This document shows positions 1 through 11,095 of a stretch of DNA of 64,000 nt, piece after piece. The DNA is taken from contig NZ_DASYGY010000009.1 in the NCBI RefSeq assembly GCF_035999195.1, positions 930,001 to 994,000 of the forward strand, in the 5' to 3' direction. Source of the DNA: Pseudoxanthomonas sp. Its GTDB lineage: Bacteria > Pseudomonadota > Gammaproteobacteria > Xanthomonadales > Xanthomonadaceae. The translations under genes were made by a program, and so were the position numbers. Below the pieces are notes generated by a model, which was given only the letters and a program-made list of their open reading frames with translations, was not told where the DNA came from and searched no databases. Each line of letters begins with the position of its first letter. The stretch's first letter is position 1.

Positions 1-2505
1 GAACGGATTGTTGGGCGCGGGCGACACGTTCTGCAGCGGACCGTCGAAACCGACCTGAACGTACTCCTCGTCGGTGATGTTTGTGCCCCAGAATTCCAGC
101 ATCCAACGCTGGTCCTGCGCGCCGATGCCGAAACGGGCATTGGCGACAGTGTAGGCGCCCTGCATCTTCTCCGGATCGAGGTCGGAGCCGGTGTTGTACT
201 CGGACACGTACTTGGCGCCGATGTTGAAGCGCGCCAGCAGGCTGCCCACGTCCCATTCGTACGTCACCGAGGCCGAGCCGGACCACTTCGGCGCGAAGCT
301 CATCTGCGCACCCGGCAGCTTGTACAGCGCGCCGGTCGGCGAGACGAAATCGCCGCCCGGGATGTTGTCGCCGTAGGTCGTATCGGCGTACATCAGGCCG
401 CTCTGCAGCATCAGGCCGCGGATCGACTTCGGCTGCCACATCAGTTCGGCATCCAGGCCCTGCGAGGTGACTTCCGGAATCGAGCGCACCACGAAGCTGG
501 TGCCGAGGAAGCTGTTGAGCTGGAAGTTCTCGTACTCCTGATGGAACAGGGTGGCGTTCAGCAGCAGGTTGCCGTCCAGCCAGGTGGTCTTGGCGCCCAG
601 CTCGTAGCTGTCCACGAACTCGCCGGCGAACGAGGTGTCGAGGACCGGCTGGATGCCGTTTGCACTGCCGCTGCTCAGGCCGTTCGAGGACTGCACGCGA
701 TCCAGGTTGAAGCCGCCGCCCTTGTAGCCGCGTGCGAACGAACCGTAGGTCATGACGTTGTCGTTCCAGCGGTAGGCCGCCTTCAACGTGCCGGACCACT
801 CCTTCTCTTCACGCGACTGCACGGTGTCGCGCGTGGGCGCGTTGTGCAGCGGGTTGGCCCACGGCAGGCAGCCATAGCCCACCACGGTCGGCGCCGCGGC
901 GCTGGCCTGCGCGACGGTCAGGCCGCGCGCCACCAGGGCGGCGACCACCTGGGCCGGGTTGGCCAGCATCGACCCGCAGCCGGCACCGCCGTTCGGGTTG
1001 CTGTAGTTGGAGACCAGGGTCTTCTTCTCGCGGGTGTAGCGCAGGCCCAGGGTCAGGTCCAGCGCGTCGGTCGCGTGCCAGGTGTTGTTGGTGAACAGCG
1101 CCGTGCTCTTGGCGCTCTGCTGGTACGTGTCCAACGCCCCGAGGCCGGCGAACACCGTGCCGAAGGGACGGCCCGTCGCCTGCGAGAGGAACAGCGGCGC
1201 GGTCGGCGAGGTGCCCAGCGCCGGATTGATGATCGAGAGCAGGGCCACCGACAGGTAGGGCTCGTAGTGCGACCCGATGCGGTAGGTTTCCGTGCGGTCC
1301 AGATCCTCGTCGGTATAGAACGCACCCACCATCCAGTCGACGCGGTCGGTGGCGCCGGTCAGACGGAATTCCTGGCTGAAGGTGTCGAACCCGGTGAAGG
1401 ATTCGTCCTCGTCCGCCACGCGATAGAGGATGTCGGCCGTGCTGAAGTCGTAGTCCAGGCCGTTGATGGCCTCCCACTGACGCTGCGCGGTGATCGAGGT
1501 GAGCGTGGCGCCGCCGAACCAGGACGAATCCCAGTTCACTTCCACCGCCACACCGTTTTCCTTGATGTCCTGCGTGGTGGGACGGTTGCTGTAGGCGACG
1601 CGGTCGAACGGATCGTCGCCCGGCGCCGCCACGGCCTGGCCGCCCGCCAGGCGGTTGAGGATGGCCGCGGTCGCACCGACGGTGGTCTGCACGGCGGCGC
1701 AGCAGTTCTCCTCGCGGCTGGTGAAGTCGCCGGACACCATGATCTCCAGGTTCTCGGTCGGCTCCAGCAGCACCTTGCCGCGCACGGTATGGAAGTTCTG
1801 GTCGTTGTCGTCGGTCTCGCGGCGCGGGCCGTTGCCGGTGCGCACGTCCATCCAGCCGTCGCGCTTGCGCTTGGCGGCGTAGATGTTGAATGCGCCGACT
1901 TCACCCAGCGCGTCGTTGTAGGCGCCGGACACGCCGATGGCGTTGTAGTTGCCGACCGTGACCTCGCCTTCCGCGCTCTGCGTGTAGCTGGGGCGGCGCG
2001 TGACCACGTTGATCACGCCGGCGGAGGTGTTCTTGCCGAACACGGTGCCCTGCGGGCCCTTCAGTACTTCGATCCGCTCGAGCTGGCCCAGGTCGCCGAA
2101 GCCGACACTGTTGCGCGGGCGGTAGACGCCATCGATCACTACGCCGACCGAGGATTCCAGGCCGACGTTGTCGCCGACGGTGCCGATGCCGCGGATGCGC
2201 GCCGTAGTGATCGCTTCGCTCTGGGTGCTGGTCACGGTGAGGCCGGGCACCAGGACCTGCAGGTCCTTGATGTCGCGCACGCCGGTGTCCTGGAGCAGCT
2301 GCTCGGAGATCGCGGTGACCGCGATCGGCACGTCCTGCAGGGCTTCCTCGCGCTTCTGCGCGGTGACCGTCATGGTCGCCAGCGTGGTGGGCTCCTCTTC
2401 GCCGGCCGGTGCGGCGGCCTGTTGCGCGTACGCGTGCGAACTGGCGCAGAGTGCGGTGAAGACCGCGAGCGAAAGCGCTTTGTGCCTGGGCGATGCATTA
2501 ACCAT
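1..2505 (-). CDS. TonB-dependent receptor, N-terminal 835 residues (gene runs off the left edge)
   Basis: This is an outer-membrane beta-barrel receptor for energy-dependent uptake of a siderophore, glycan or similar ligand through TonB. The frame stays open from the ATG at 2505 to base 1, so the 3' end is missing. The first 27 residues form a signal peptide ending in HAYA before QQ. A TonB-box region and plug domain follow, with LATMTVTAQKREE at about residues 42-54 and plug motifs such as ARIRGIG, LERIEVLKGPQGTVFGKN and GVINVVTRRP. The ligand cannot be named from sequence. It is transcribed divergently from mutS, and a perfect palindrome lies about 140 bp upstream. The family is certain; the substrate is unknown. 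Confidence 0.9.
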   Translation of the reverse strand, partial: MVNASPRHKALSLAVFTALCASSHAYAQQAAAPAGEEEPTTLATMTVTAQKREEALQDVPIAVTAISEQLLQDTGVRDIKDLQVLVPGLTVTSTQSEAITTARIRGIGTVGDNVGLESSVGVVIDGVYRPRNSVGFGDLGQLERIEVLKGPQGTVFGKNTSAGVINVVTRRPSYTQSAEGEVTVGNYNAIGVSGAYNDALGEVGAFNIYAAKRKRDGWMDVRTGNGPRRETDDNDQNFHTVRGKVLLEPTENLEIMVSGDFTSREENCCAAVQTTVGATAAILNRLAGGQAVAAPGDDPFDRVAYSNRPTTQDIKENGVAVEVNWDSSWFGGATLTSITAQRQWEAINGLDYDFSTADILYRVADEDESFTGFDTFSQEFRLTGATDRVDWMVGAFYTDEDLDRTETYRIGSHYEPYLSVALLSIINPALGTSPTAPLFLSQATGRPFGTVFAGLGALDTYQQSAKSTALFTNNTWHATDALDLTLGLRYTREKKTLVSNYSNPNGGAGCGSMLANPAQVVAALVARGLTVAQASAAAPTVVGYGCLPWANPLHNAPTRDTVQSREEKEWSGTLKAAYRWNDNVMTYGSFARGYKGGGFNLDRVQSSNGLSSGSANGIQPVLDTSFAGEFVDSYELGAKTTWLDGNLLLNATLFHQEYENFQLNSFLGTSFVVRSIPEVTSQGLDAELMWQPKSIRGLMLQSGLMYADTTYGDNIPGGDFVSPTGALYKLPGAQMSFAPKWSGSASVTYEWDVGSLLARFNIGAKYVSEYNTGSDLDPEKMQGAYTVANARFGIGAQDQRWMLEFWGTNITDEEYVQVGFDGPLQNVSPAPNNPF

Positions 2506-2646
2506 GGTGTCCCCTCCCAAGGGTCCTGTAGTGCGACGGGTTCTGTTCTGGATGGCGAAGCAAAGGCGACCGCAGCCGCCGAAATGAACACGCAACTCCC
2601 CTTGCGTCAACGCGAAACTAACATCCGCTTCACATGGCGGCATTCT

Positions 2647-2668
2647 GCACTGCGTCGATACGCAGTGC
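2647..2668. promoter_or_regulatory. Perfect 9-bp inverted repeat, candidate operator
   Basis: The arms GCACTGCGT and ACGCAGTGC are separated by CGAT, in the gap between the receptor gene and mutS. A 22-bp symmetric site upstream of a TonB-dependent receptor looks like a repressor operator. No regulator gene is nearby, so the ligand protein is unknown. The rest of 2506-2866 shows only the mutS -10 element. Confidence 0.4.
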
Positions 2669-2825
2669 GGGACTTTGGCACGGATAAGCCACTGATTTTC
2701 CGAACGATCGTGCGGAACTTCGATTACGCTCGTCACCCGGAACAGGTGCGATCCGCACGCGCAAGCGCGAGGGAACGCCTCCGCGACGACCCCCATCGGC
2801 GCCACGGACGCCTTCGCCCAGCCGC

Positions 2826-2831
2826 TACAAT
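2826..2831 (+). promoter_or_regulatory. Candidate -10 element for mutS
   Basis: TACAAT lies 35 bp before the mutS GTG, implying a short leader of about 30 nt. No good -35 is visible 17 bp upstream, and no Shine-Dalgarno sequence lies in the pyrimidine-rich leader. Confidence 0.45.
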
Positions 2832-2866
2832 CAACGCCCTTTTGCCTCCCCCTCCCCGCTGGCCTC

Positions 2867-5440
2867 GTGAGCAAAGACAAGTCGGAACACACCCCCCTGA
2901 TGAAGCAGTTCTTCGCCGCCAAGGCGGAGTATCCGGACCTGCTGGTGTTCTTCCGGATGGGGGATTTCTACGAGCTGTTCTACGACGATGCGCGCAAGGC
3001 CGCGCGGCTGCTCGACATCACCCTGACCCAGCGCGGCAGTTCCGGCGGCGCGCCCATCCCGATGGCCGGCGTGCCGGTGCATGCCTGCGAAGGTTACCTG
3101 GCACGGCTGGTGGCGCTGGGCGAATCGGTCGCGATCTGCGAGCAGATCGGCGATCCGGCGCTGGCGAAGGGCCTGGTGGAACGCAAGGTGGTGCGCGTGG
3201 TCACGCCGGGCACGGTGACCGACGAAGCGCTGCTCAACGAACGCCGCGACACCCTGCTGATGACCATCTGCCGCGGGCGCTCCGGCTATGGCCTGGCGTG
3301 GGCCGATCTGGCCGGCGGCCGCTTCATGGTCAACGAGGTGGACGGCGACGATGCGCTGGAAGCGGAACTGGCACGCCTCGAGCCCGCCGAACTGCTGGTT
3401 CCCGACGAAGAGGGCCTGCCCGCCTTCCTGCAGCAGCGCACCGGCATCCGCCGGCGCGCACCGTGGCTGTTCGATCCGGACAGCGGGCGGCGGCAGCTGC
3501 TGAACTTTTTCGGCCTGCACGACCTGACCGGCTTCGGTATCGACGACAAGGCCTTGGCCACCGGTGCCGCCGGTGCACTGCTCGGCTACGTGGAAGAGAC
3601 CCAGAAGCAGCGCCTGCCGCACCTGACCGCGATCGCGCTGGAATCGGCCGGCGATGCCATCGCGATGAACGCGGCCACGCGCCGCCATCTGGAACTGGAC
3701 ACGCGCGTCGACGGCGACACCCGGCACACGCTGCTCGGCGTGCTGGACACCACCGTCACCCCGATGGGCGGCCGCCTGCTGCGCCGCTGGCTGCATCGGC
3801 CGCTGCGTGATCGCACGGTGCTGGGCCAGCGTCACCACGCGGTGGCCACCCTGATCGGGGCCGGTGTGGACCGCGACCTGCGCACCGGCTTCCGCGCGCT
3901 CGGTGATCTCGAACGCATCCTCACCCGCGTGGCGTTGCGCTCGGCGCGCCCGCGCGACCTGTCCACGCTGCGCGACGGCCTGGCGCTGCTGCCCGATGTG
4001 CGTGGCCACCTGCAGACGCTCGACTCGCCGCGCCTGCAGGCGCTGGCCGCCGAGCTGGGCGAACACGACGACACCGCCGCGCTGCTGCTGGCGGCCATCG
4101 CGCCGCAACCGCCGCTCAAGCTCACCGACGGCGGCGTGCTGGCCGACGGCTACGACGCCGAACTCGATGAACTGCGCCGGCTGAGCACGAATGCCGACCA
4201 GTTCCTGGTCGACCTGGAAGCGCGCGAGCGCGCGAGCAGCGGCATCGCCACGCTGAAGGTCGGCTACAACCGCGTGCACGGCTATTACATCGAGATCAGC
4301 AAGGGCCAGGCCGACAAGGCACCGGTGCACTACACGCGCCGGCAGACCCTGACCGGCGCCGAGCGCTACATCACCGAGGAACTGAAACAGTTCGAGGACA
4401 AGGTGCTGTCGGCACGCGAGCGCTCGCTGTCGCGCGAGAAGCTGCTCTACGACGCGCTGCTGGACACGCTCAATGCGCGCCTGGAACCGCTGAAGCGCTG
4501 CGCCGGCGCGCTGAGCGAACTCGACGTGCTGGCCGCCTTCGCCGAGCGCGCGCAGGCGCTGGACTGGACGCAGCCGGAGCTCGTCGAGGCGCCCGGCCTG
4601 TGCATCGAGCGCGGCCGCCATCCGGTGGTCGAGGCGGTGCGCAAGGAGCCGTTCGAGCCGAACGACCTGCGCCTGGACGAGGGCCGCCGCATGCTGGTCA
4701 TCACCGGCCCGAACATGGGCGGCAAGAGCACGTACATGCGGCAGAACGCGCTGATCGTGCTGCTCGCGCATATCGGCAGCTTCGTGCCCGCCTCGCGCGC
4801 GGTCATCGGCCCGATCGACCGCATCCTCACCCGCATCGGCGCCGGCGACGACCTCGCGCGCGGGCAGTCCACCTTCATGGTGGAAATGGCCGAGACCAGT
4901 TACATCCTGCACCACGCCACCGCGCAGTCGCTGGTGCTGATGGACGAGATCGGCCGTGGTACGTCGACCTACGACGGCCTGGCCCTGGCCGACGCGGTCG
5001 CGCGCCACCTGGCTTCCAGCAACCGCTGCTACACGCTGTTCGCCACGCACTACTTCGAGCTGACCGCGCTCGCCGGCGAATCGGGGAGCGGGATCGCCAA
5101 TGTCCACCTGGATGCCGTGGAACACGGCGACACGCTGGTGTTCATGCACGCGGTGAAGGACGGCGCCGCCGACCGCAGCTTCGGCTTGCAGGTGGCGGCC
5201 CTGGCCGGCCTGCCGAAGACCACGCTGCAGCAGGCGCGCCGCCGGCTGGCGGAACTGGAGCAGCGCGGCCGCGAGACGCATGCCTCCGACATGGGCCCGC
5301 AGGCACTGGATGCGCCACAGCAGTTCGGCCTGTTCGCCGCGCCTTCGGCGGCGCAGGAGGCCCTGGCGGCGATCGACCCGGACGAACTGACGCCCAAGCA
5401 GGCGCTGGAATCCCTCTACCGTCTCAAGGCGCTGCTCTGA
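2867..5440 (+). CDS. mutS: DNA mismatch repair protein MutS
   Basis: MutS recognises mispaired bases and small loops and starts methyl-directed mismatch repair with MutL. The 857-residue length is normal for the family. The mismatch-reading Phe-x-Glu motif is F34-Y35-E36, within MGDFYELF. The connector, lever and clamp regions follow. The ATPase has a Walker A GPNMGGKST starting near residue 614, then LVLMDEIGRGTSTYDG (Walker B and signature), and FATHYFEL. The C-terminal helix-turn-helix dimerisation part is present. The start is GTG (M-S-K-D-K-S-E-H), chosen because the frame closely matches family N-termini; the next ATG at residue 12 would cut into domain I. No Shine-Dalgarno sequence is evident. 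Confidence 0.97.
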   Translation: MSKDKSEHTPLMKQFFAAKAEYPDLLVFFRMGDFYELFYDDARKAARLLDITLTQRGSSGGAPIPMAGVPVHACEGYLARLVALGESVAICEQIGDPALAKGLVERKVVRVVTPGTVTDEALLNERRDTLLMTICRGRSGYGLAWADLAGGRFMVNEVDGDDALEAELARLEPAELLVPDEEGLPAFLQQRTGIRRRAPWLFDPDSGRRQLLNFFGLHDLTGFGIDDKALATGAAGALLGYVEETQKQRLPHLTAIALESAGDAIAMNAATRRHLELDTRVDGDTRHTLLGVLDTTVTPMGGRLLRRWLHRPLRDRTVLGQRHHAVATLIGAGVDRDLRTGFRALGDLERILTRVALRSARPRDLSTLRDGLALLPDVRGHLQTLDSPRLQALAAELGEHDDTAALLLAAIAPQPPLKLTDGGVLADGYDAELDELRRLSTNADQFLVDLEARERASSGIATLKVGYNRVHGYYIEISKGQADKAPVHYTRRQTLTGAERYITEELKQFEDKVLSARERSLSREKLLYDALLDTLNARLEPLKRCAGALSELDVLAAFAERAQALDWTQPELVEAPGLCIERGRHPVVEAVRKEPFEPNDLRLDEGRRMLVITGPNMGGKSTYMRQNALIVLLAHIGSFVPASRAVIGPIDRILTRIGAGDDLARGQSTFMVEMAETSYILHHATAQSLVLMDEIGRGTSTYDGLALADAVARHLASSNRCYTLFATHYFELTALAGESGSGIANVHLDAVEHGDTLVFMHAVKDGAADRSFGLQVAALAGLPKTTLQQARRRLAELEQRGRETHASDMGPQALDAPQQFGLFAAPSAAQEALAAIDPDELTPKQALESLYRLKALL

Positions 5441-5616
5441 CGGCCACGGGGCACCCGGTACGGCGCCTGCGCTTTTTCATGCGGGTGCTGCCGTCGCCGC
5501 CTGCGCACGCATCTACAACATCTGCGTAACCTGCGCGGAGTATCGTGGCGCACGCTGCAGGCGGGTCCTGATGGCGCGACGCACCATTGAAGACCGCTAT
5601 CGGACCCTTCACGACA

Positions 5617-5651
5617 AACGATTTTCATTGATCGTTCGCACTGCCTAGTCT
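5617..5651 (+). promoter_or_regulatory. Palindrome and candidate activator-dependent promoter for katG
   Basis: AACGAT and ATCGTT form a perfect 6-bp inverted repeat with an 8-bp spacer (5617-5636). A weak -10-like TAGTCT follows at 5646-5651. The palindrome would overlap the -35 position, as expected for a LysR-type activator. OxyR is the natural candidate for katG, but the site does not match the full four-part OxyR consensus, so this is inference. The rest of the 395-bp gap 5441-5835 holds only a long katG leader. Confidence 0.35.
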
Positions 5652-5835
5652 GGTCGCCATCCGCCAACGCCCTGCAAGGACGTGAGCCATGCCAGTGCCT
5701 TCACCGTACCTTCGCCGGCCCCCGCCTTCCTGTCCGACACCCGCTCGCGACTGACGTCGCGTTGCGCTGCGTGCTGCCCGCCATTCGTTCGATCCTTCCT
5801 CTGCTCCACCACCGACCGCCAAAGGAAACCTGCCC

Positions 5836-8082
<2,247 letters not shown>

Positions 8083-8235
8083 CGGCATGGTCGGCCTCGC
8101 GCCGCATGACCGGTCTCCGGCATGCGGCGCGGTCGTTTCCGCCGGTCGGTCCGGCTTATTGTGAGTCGGAGAATGCGGGGATCGGCGCTAGCATGGAGCG
8201 CCGATTTCCCACGCGTCCAGGAGGACGAACACGCC

Positions 8236-8850
8236 ATGACCACCTCTTCCCTCGCCGAAGACCTGTTCGCGCAATTGCAGGGCGCGCCCTTGCAGCAGGT
8301 GTCGCAGCAGCTCGGGATCGGCCAGATGCAGGCCTCCAGTGCCATCGGCGCCGCGCTGCCGCTGCTGCTGGGCGCGCTGGGCCGCAACGCCGCGCAACCG
8401 CAGGGGGCCGAAGCCCTGTTCGGCGCCCTGCAGCGCAATCACAACGGGCTGGACCTCGGCAGCGTGCTGGGCGCGGTCCTCGGGGGCGCGTCGTCGCCGC
8501 AGGCCAACGGCGCCGGCATCCTCGGCCACGTCTTCGGCGGTCAGCAGAACCGCGCCGAGCTGGGTCTGGGCCAGGCGACCGGCCTGGGCGGCGAACGCGC
8601 CGGCCAGTTGTTGAAGATCCTGGCGCCGATCGTGCTGGCCTTTCTCGCCCAGCGCATGAGCCAGGGCAGCGCGCAGAACACGCCGCTCGGCCTGGCCGAG
8701 GTGCTGGGGCAGGAACAGCGCCAGGTACAGCAGCAGGGCGGCGTGGGCGGTGGGCTGCTCGGCGCGGTGCTGGACCAGGATGGCGACGGCCAGCTGGGCC
8801 TGGGCGATATCCTCAAGATCGGCAGCGGCATGTTCGGCGGCGGACGCTGA
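8236..8850 (+). CDS. DUF937 (YidB-like) protein
   Basis: This is a 204-residue protein of the DUF937/YidB family, whose function is unknown. The N-terminal 80 residues form helical repeats rich in Leu, Gln and Gly (for example LQQVSQQLGIGQMQASSAIG and LPLLLGALGRNA). The C-terminus has a Gly-rich linker and a short acidic segment, DQDGDGQLGLGDIL, that resembles an EF-hand loop. The start was set at ATG 8236 because AGGAGG sits just upstream at about 8219; an upstream extension of the frame lacks such a site. No signal peptide is present. It converges on hslR across a shared terminator. Confidence 0.75.
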   Translation: MTTSSLAEDLFAQLQGAPLQQVSQQLGIGQMQASSAIGAALPLLLGALGRNAAQPQGAEALFGALQRNHNGLDLGSVLGAVLGGASSPQANGAGILGHVFGGQQNRAELGLGQATGLGGERAGQLLKILAPIVLAFLAQRMSQGSAQNTPLGLAEVLGQEQRQVQQQGGVGGGLLGAVLDQDGDGQLGLGDILKIGSGMFGGGR

Positions 8851-8883
8851 TCCCGCCCTGCGCATCGACGCGGCAATGAAGAA

Positions 8884-8903
8884 GGGCGCCCTCGGCGCCC
8901 TTT
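8884..8903. terminator. Bidirectional terminator between the DUF937 gene and hslR
   Basis: A perfect GGGCGCC/GGCGCCC stem with a 3-nt loop is followed by TTT on the plus strand and preceded by a short A-run (GAAGAAG) that gives a weak U-run on the minus strand. It lies between convergent genes. Confidence 0.7.
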
Positions 8904-8928
8904 CCCGTGCAGGCGACGCTGCATCGCG

Positions 8929-9330
8929 CTACATCGCGTCGATATCGCCCAGCGCGCGGATCAGGCGACGCGCCCGTTTGTCCGGGCGCGACTGCGGCGC
9001 CTGGTAACCGGCACGCTCGGCCTGCCGTGCCGCGAGCGCCGCCAGGCGGCGCGCCCTCGCCGCTTCCGGCTCCACATACAGCTGCTGCGCCACCGCCGCC
9101 GGACCGCGCTTGTCGCTGAGCGCGCGCACCTCGATCTCGAACACGTCGTGGCCCCGCGTCACCACCAGCGTGTCGCCGACGCGCACGGCGCGCGACGACT
9201 TGGCCCGCTGTCCGCCCGCGTCGACCTTGCCGGTCTCGATGGCCTGCTTGGCCAGGCTGCGTGTCTTGAAGAAGCGCGCCGCCCACAGCCACAGATCCAG
9301 GCGGACGGACGCATCGGCGGATTCAGTCAT
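8929..9330 (-). CDS. hslR: S4-domain heat-shock protein 15 (Hsp15)
   Basis: This RNA-binding protein binds free 50S subunits carrying stalled nascent chains and helps recycle them. Its 133 residues match the family. The S4 domain occupies about residues 9-70 and starts VRLDLWLWAARFFKTRSLAKQAIETGKV, followed by the RAVRVGDTLVV strand. The C-terminus is basic and Ala/Arg-rich, as in known Hsp15 proteins. The gene is a single unit converging on the DUF937 gene. Confidence 0.9.
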   Translation of the reverse strand: MTESADASVRLDLWLWAARFFKTRSLAKQAIETGKVDAGGQRAKSSRAVRVGDTLVVTRGHDVFEIEVRALSDKRGPAAVAQQLYVEPEAARARRLAALAARQAERAGYQAPQSRPDKRARRLIRALGDIDAM

Positions 9331-9590
9331 CGGAATACGGGAACAGTCGTTTCAGGGCGGGCGTGTCGGAACGACGGGACAGGGAAGCTCGGTCCTGTGC
9401 CGGGGCGCGCCGGCACGGGCTTCGTCCGCACGCACGCCAGGCGAAGGCGCGGCTGTGTACGGACGTTGACGCCATCGGCCCGCTCGCGCATGCAGGCCGC
9501 AGCGACGGGATTCGCGTCGGACGCATGGCGCTCTCTTCTCCATCGCGGTTGGCGCCAGTCTGCACCGAAACGCGCCCGCCGGAAACGCGA

Positions 9591-9613
9591 ACGGCCACCC
9601 GGGGGGTGGCCGT
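9591..9613 (-). terminator. Hairpin downstream of rplS, probable operon terminator
   Basis: A 10-bp stem, ACGGCCACCC with GGGTGGCCGT and a 3-nt loop, lies 25 bp after the rplS stop codon. The following minus-strand tract is T-poor, so termination may be partial. Otherwise the 307-bp gap 9331-9637 shows no convincing gene; a 91-residue frame on the minus strand has no family signature. Confidence 0.55.
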
Positions 9614-9637
9614 CCGTGCGACGCGCGTGGGCCGGAA

Positions 9638-10042
9638 TTACTCGGCGGCGGCAGCGGCGGCAGCGGCCTGGCGGGCCACCTTGGCGGCGGCGTTCGCGGC
9701 CAGGTCTTCCTTGATGCGGGCAGCCTTGCCTTCCAGCTCGCGCAGGTAGTACAGCTTGCCGGCGCGGACCTTGCCGCGGCGCTTCACTTCGACCGAGTCG
9801 ATGGAGGCGCTGTGGGTCTGGAAGACGCGCTCGACGCCGTAACCGTGCGAGATCTTGCGGACGGTGAAGGCGGAGTTCAGGCCGGCGTTCTTCTTGGCGA
9901 TGACCACGCCTTCGTACGCCTGCACGCGCTCGCGGTTGCCTTCCTTGACCTTCACGTTGACGACGACCGTGTCACCGGGGCCGAACGCGGGCAGCTCGCG
10001 CGTGATCTGGGAGGCTTCGAATTCCTGGAGGAGCTTGCTCAT
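9638..10042 (-). CDS. rplS: 50S ribosomal protein L19
   Basis: L19 lies at the 30S-50S interface. The 134-residue protein begins MSKLLQEFEASQITRELP and contains the family core FGPGDTVVVNVKVKEGNRERVQAYEGVVIAKKNAG, then the basic VKRRGKVRAGKLYYLREL. The Ala-rich tail (about residues 114-133) is longer than in E. coli and typical of xanthomonads. It is the last gene of the rpsP-rimM-trmD-rplS operon but is separated from trmD by 148 bp that carry a -10-like element, so it may also be transcribed on its own. Confidence 0.97.
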   Translation of the reverse strand: MSKLLQEFEASQITRELPAFGPGDTVVVNVKVKEGNRERVQAYEGVVIAKKNAGLNSAFTVRKISHGYGVERVFQTHSASIDSVEVKRRGKVRAGKLYYLRELEGKAARIKEDLAANAAAKVARQAAAAAAAAE

Positions 10043-10163
10043 GTTGGCACCAATGCTTGTATGCGTGATCGTGTCTTGCGACAGCGGAAACTGATGCAGT
10101 CGCCGGATTGCGCTGCACGATATTCTTATGGGATCCCGGGCGAGAACCGCCCAAGGGTCGCGT

Positions 10164-10169
10164 ATTCTA
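10164..10169 (-). promoter_or_regulatory. Candidate internal promoter (-10) for rplS
   Basis: TAGAAT on the minus strand lies in the trmD-rplS gap, in nearly the same local context (TTAGAATA) as the rpsP promoter. No clear -35 is seen. A leader of about 115 nt would follow, with a small GGGCG/CGCCC hairpin near 10136-10150. Confidence 0.4.
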
Positions 10170-10190
10170 ACGGATTCCGGCCCGGACTGG

Positions 10191-10949
10191 CTACCCTGCC
10201 GCCCCGTCCGCCGCCAGACCGGCCCGGAAGGCGTCCAGCAGGGCCTTGTCCGCCTTGGACAGGGCCGCCTCGTCCAGCAGATCGGGGCGGCGCAGCCAGG
10301 TCCGGCCGAGAGCCTGCTGCCGGCGCCAGCGGGCAATGGCGGCGTGGTCGCCTGAGCGCAGCACCGCCGGGACCTCGCCCAACGCATGCGTGGACGGGTG
10401 GGTGAAGTGGGGACAATCGAGCAGGCCATCGCCCTCGAAACTGTCCTGCACCGCCGAATCGGCATCGTTCAGCGCACCGTCCTGCAGCCGGCCGACGGCA
10501 TCGATGAGGACGGCCGCGGCCAGTTCGCCACCGGACAGGACGTAGTCGCCGATGGAGATTTCCTCGTCGACTTCGGCCTGGAGAAAACGCTCGTCCACAC
10601 CCTCGTAGCGGCCGCACAGCAGGATCATGCGCGGCAGCGCGGCGAGTTCACGGGCCTTTCTCTGCGTCAGCGGCGTCCCCTGCGGACTCAGGTAGATCAG
10701 CGGGGCCGGCGCCGCATCGGCGGCGCGAACCGCCGACAGGCAGGCCTGCAACGGCTCGATCATCATCACCATGCCCGGGCCGCCGCCGAACGGACGGTCG
10801 TCGACCCGCCGGTAGCCGCCGCTGGCGTAGTCACGCGGATTCCAGCCATGCAGCGACAGCAATCCCCGCTCCTGCGCACGCCCGACCACGCCCACGGCGG
10901 CAGCCTGGGCGATGAACTCGGGGAACAGGGTCATGACGTCGATGCGCAT
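10191..10949 (-). CDS. trmD: tRNA (guanine-N1)-methyltransferase TrmD
   Basis: TrmD methylates G37 of tRNAs with G36 from S-adenosylmethionine and prevents +1 frameshifting. The 252-residue protein begins MRIDVMTLFPEF. It shows the SPOUT trefoil-knot motifs, including LIYLSPQG, LLCGRYEGVDER and EISIGDYVLSGGELAA. The start at ATG 10949 matches family N-termini. No Shine-Dalgarno sequence precedes it, because the upstream segment is a pyrimidine-rich part of an inverted-repeat element lying between rimM and trmD. That element could affect the level of this essential enzyme. Confidence 0.97.
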   Translation of the reverse strand: MRIDVMTLFPEFIAQAAAVGVVGRAQERGLLSLHGWNPRDYASGGYRRVDDRPFGGGPGMVMMIEPLQACLSAVRAADAAPAPLIYLSPQGTPLTQRKARELAALPRMILLCGRYEGVDERFLQAEVDEEISIGDYVLSGGELAAAVLIDAVGRLQDGALNDADSAVQDSFEGDGLLDCPHFTHPSTHALGEVPAVLRSGDHAAIARWRRQQALGRTWLRRPDLLDEAALSKADKALLDAFRAGLAADGAAG

Positions 10950-10962
10950 GGGGGAGGCGAGA

Positions 10963-11094
10963 AGTGAGTGAAGAGGAGTGAGGAGTGAGCGGAAGCGGGT
11001 ACAGCGCACGGAGGAAGGCGACGCGGAACGATGACAGCAAGGCACGGCAAAGACGGCAGCGCCCCCACTCACTATTCACTCCTCTCCACTCACT
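10963..11094. repeat. Inverted-repeat element between rimM and trmD
   Basis: Two 27-bp arms (10963-10989 and 11068-11094) match as inverted repeats at about 24 of 27 positions. They are built of AGTGAGTG/AGGAGTGA-like words and separated by 78 bp. The element fills most of the spacer inside the rpsP operon and would fold as a long hairpin in the mRNA. Confidence 0.75.
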
Positions 11095-11095
11095 C

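Noticed and set aside
541..3810. Very long plus-strand open frame (about 1089 codons) across the receptor gene and mutS
   Set aside because: It is antisense to the TonB receptor for most of its length and then out of frame with mutS. It has no family motifs and is a product of high GC content.
2831..5281. Minus-strand open frame of about 816 codons over mutS
   Set aside because: Antisense shadow of mutS, rich in Arg, Gln, Ala and Val, with no recognisable domains.
9323..9598. 91-codon minus-strand frame between hslR and rplS
   Set aside because: No ribosome binding site, no recognised domain, and it overlaps the hslR start and nearly reaches the rplS terminator.
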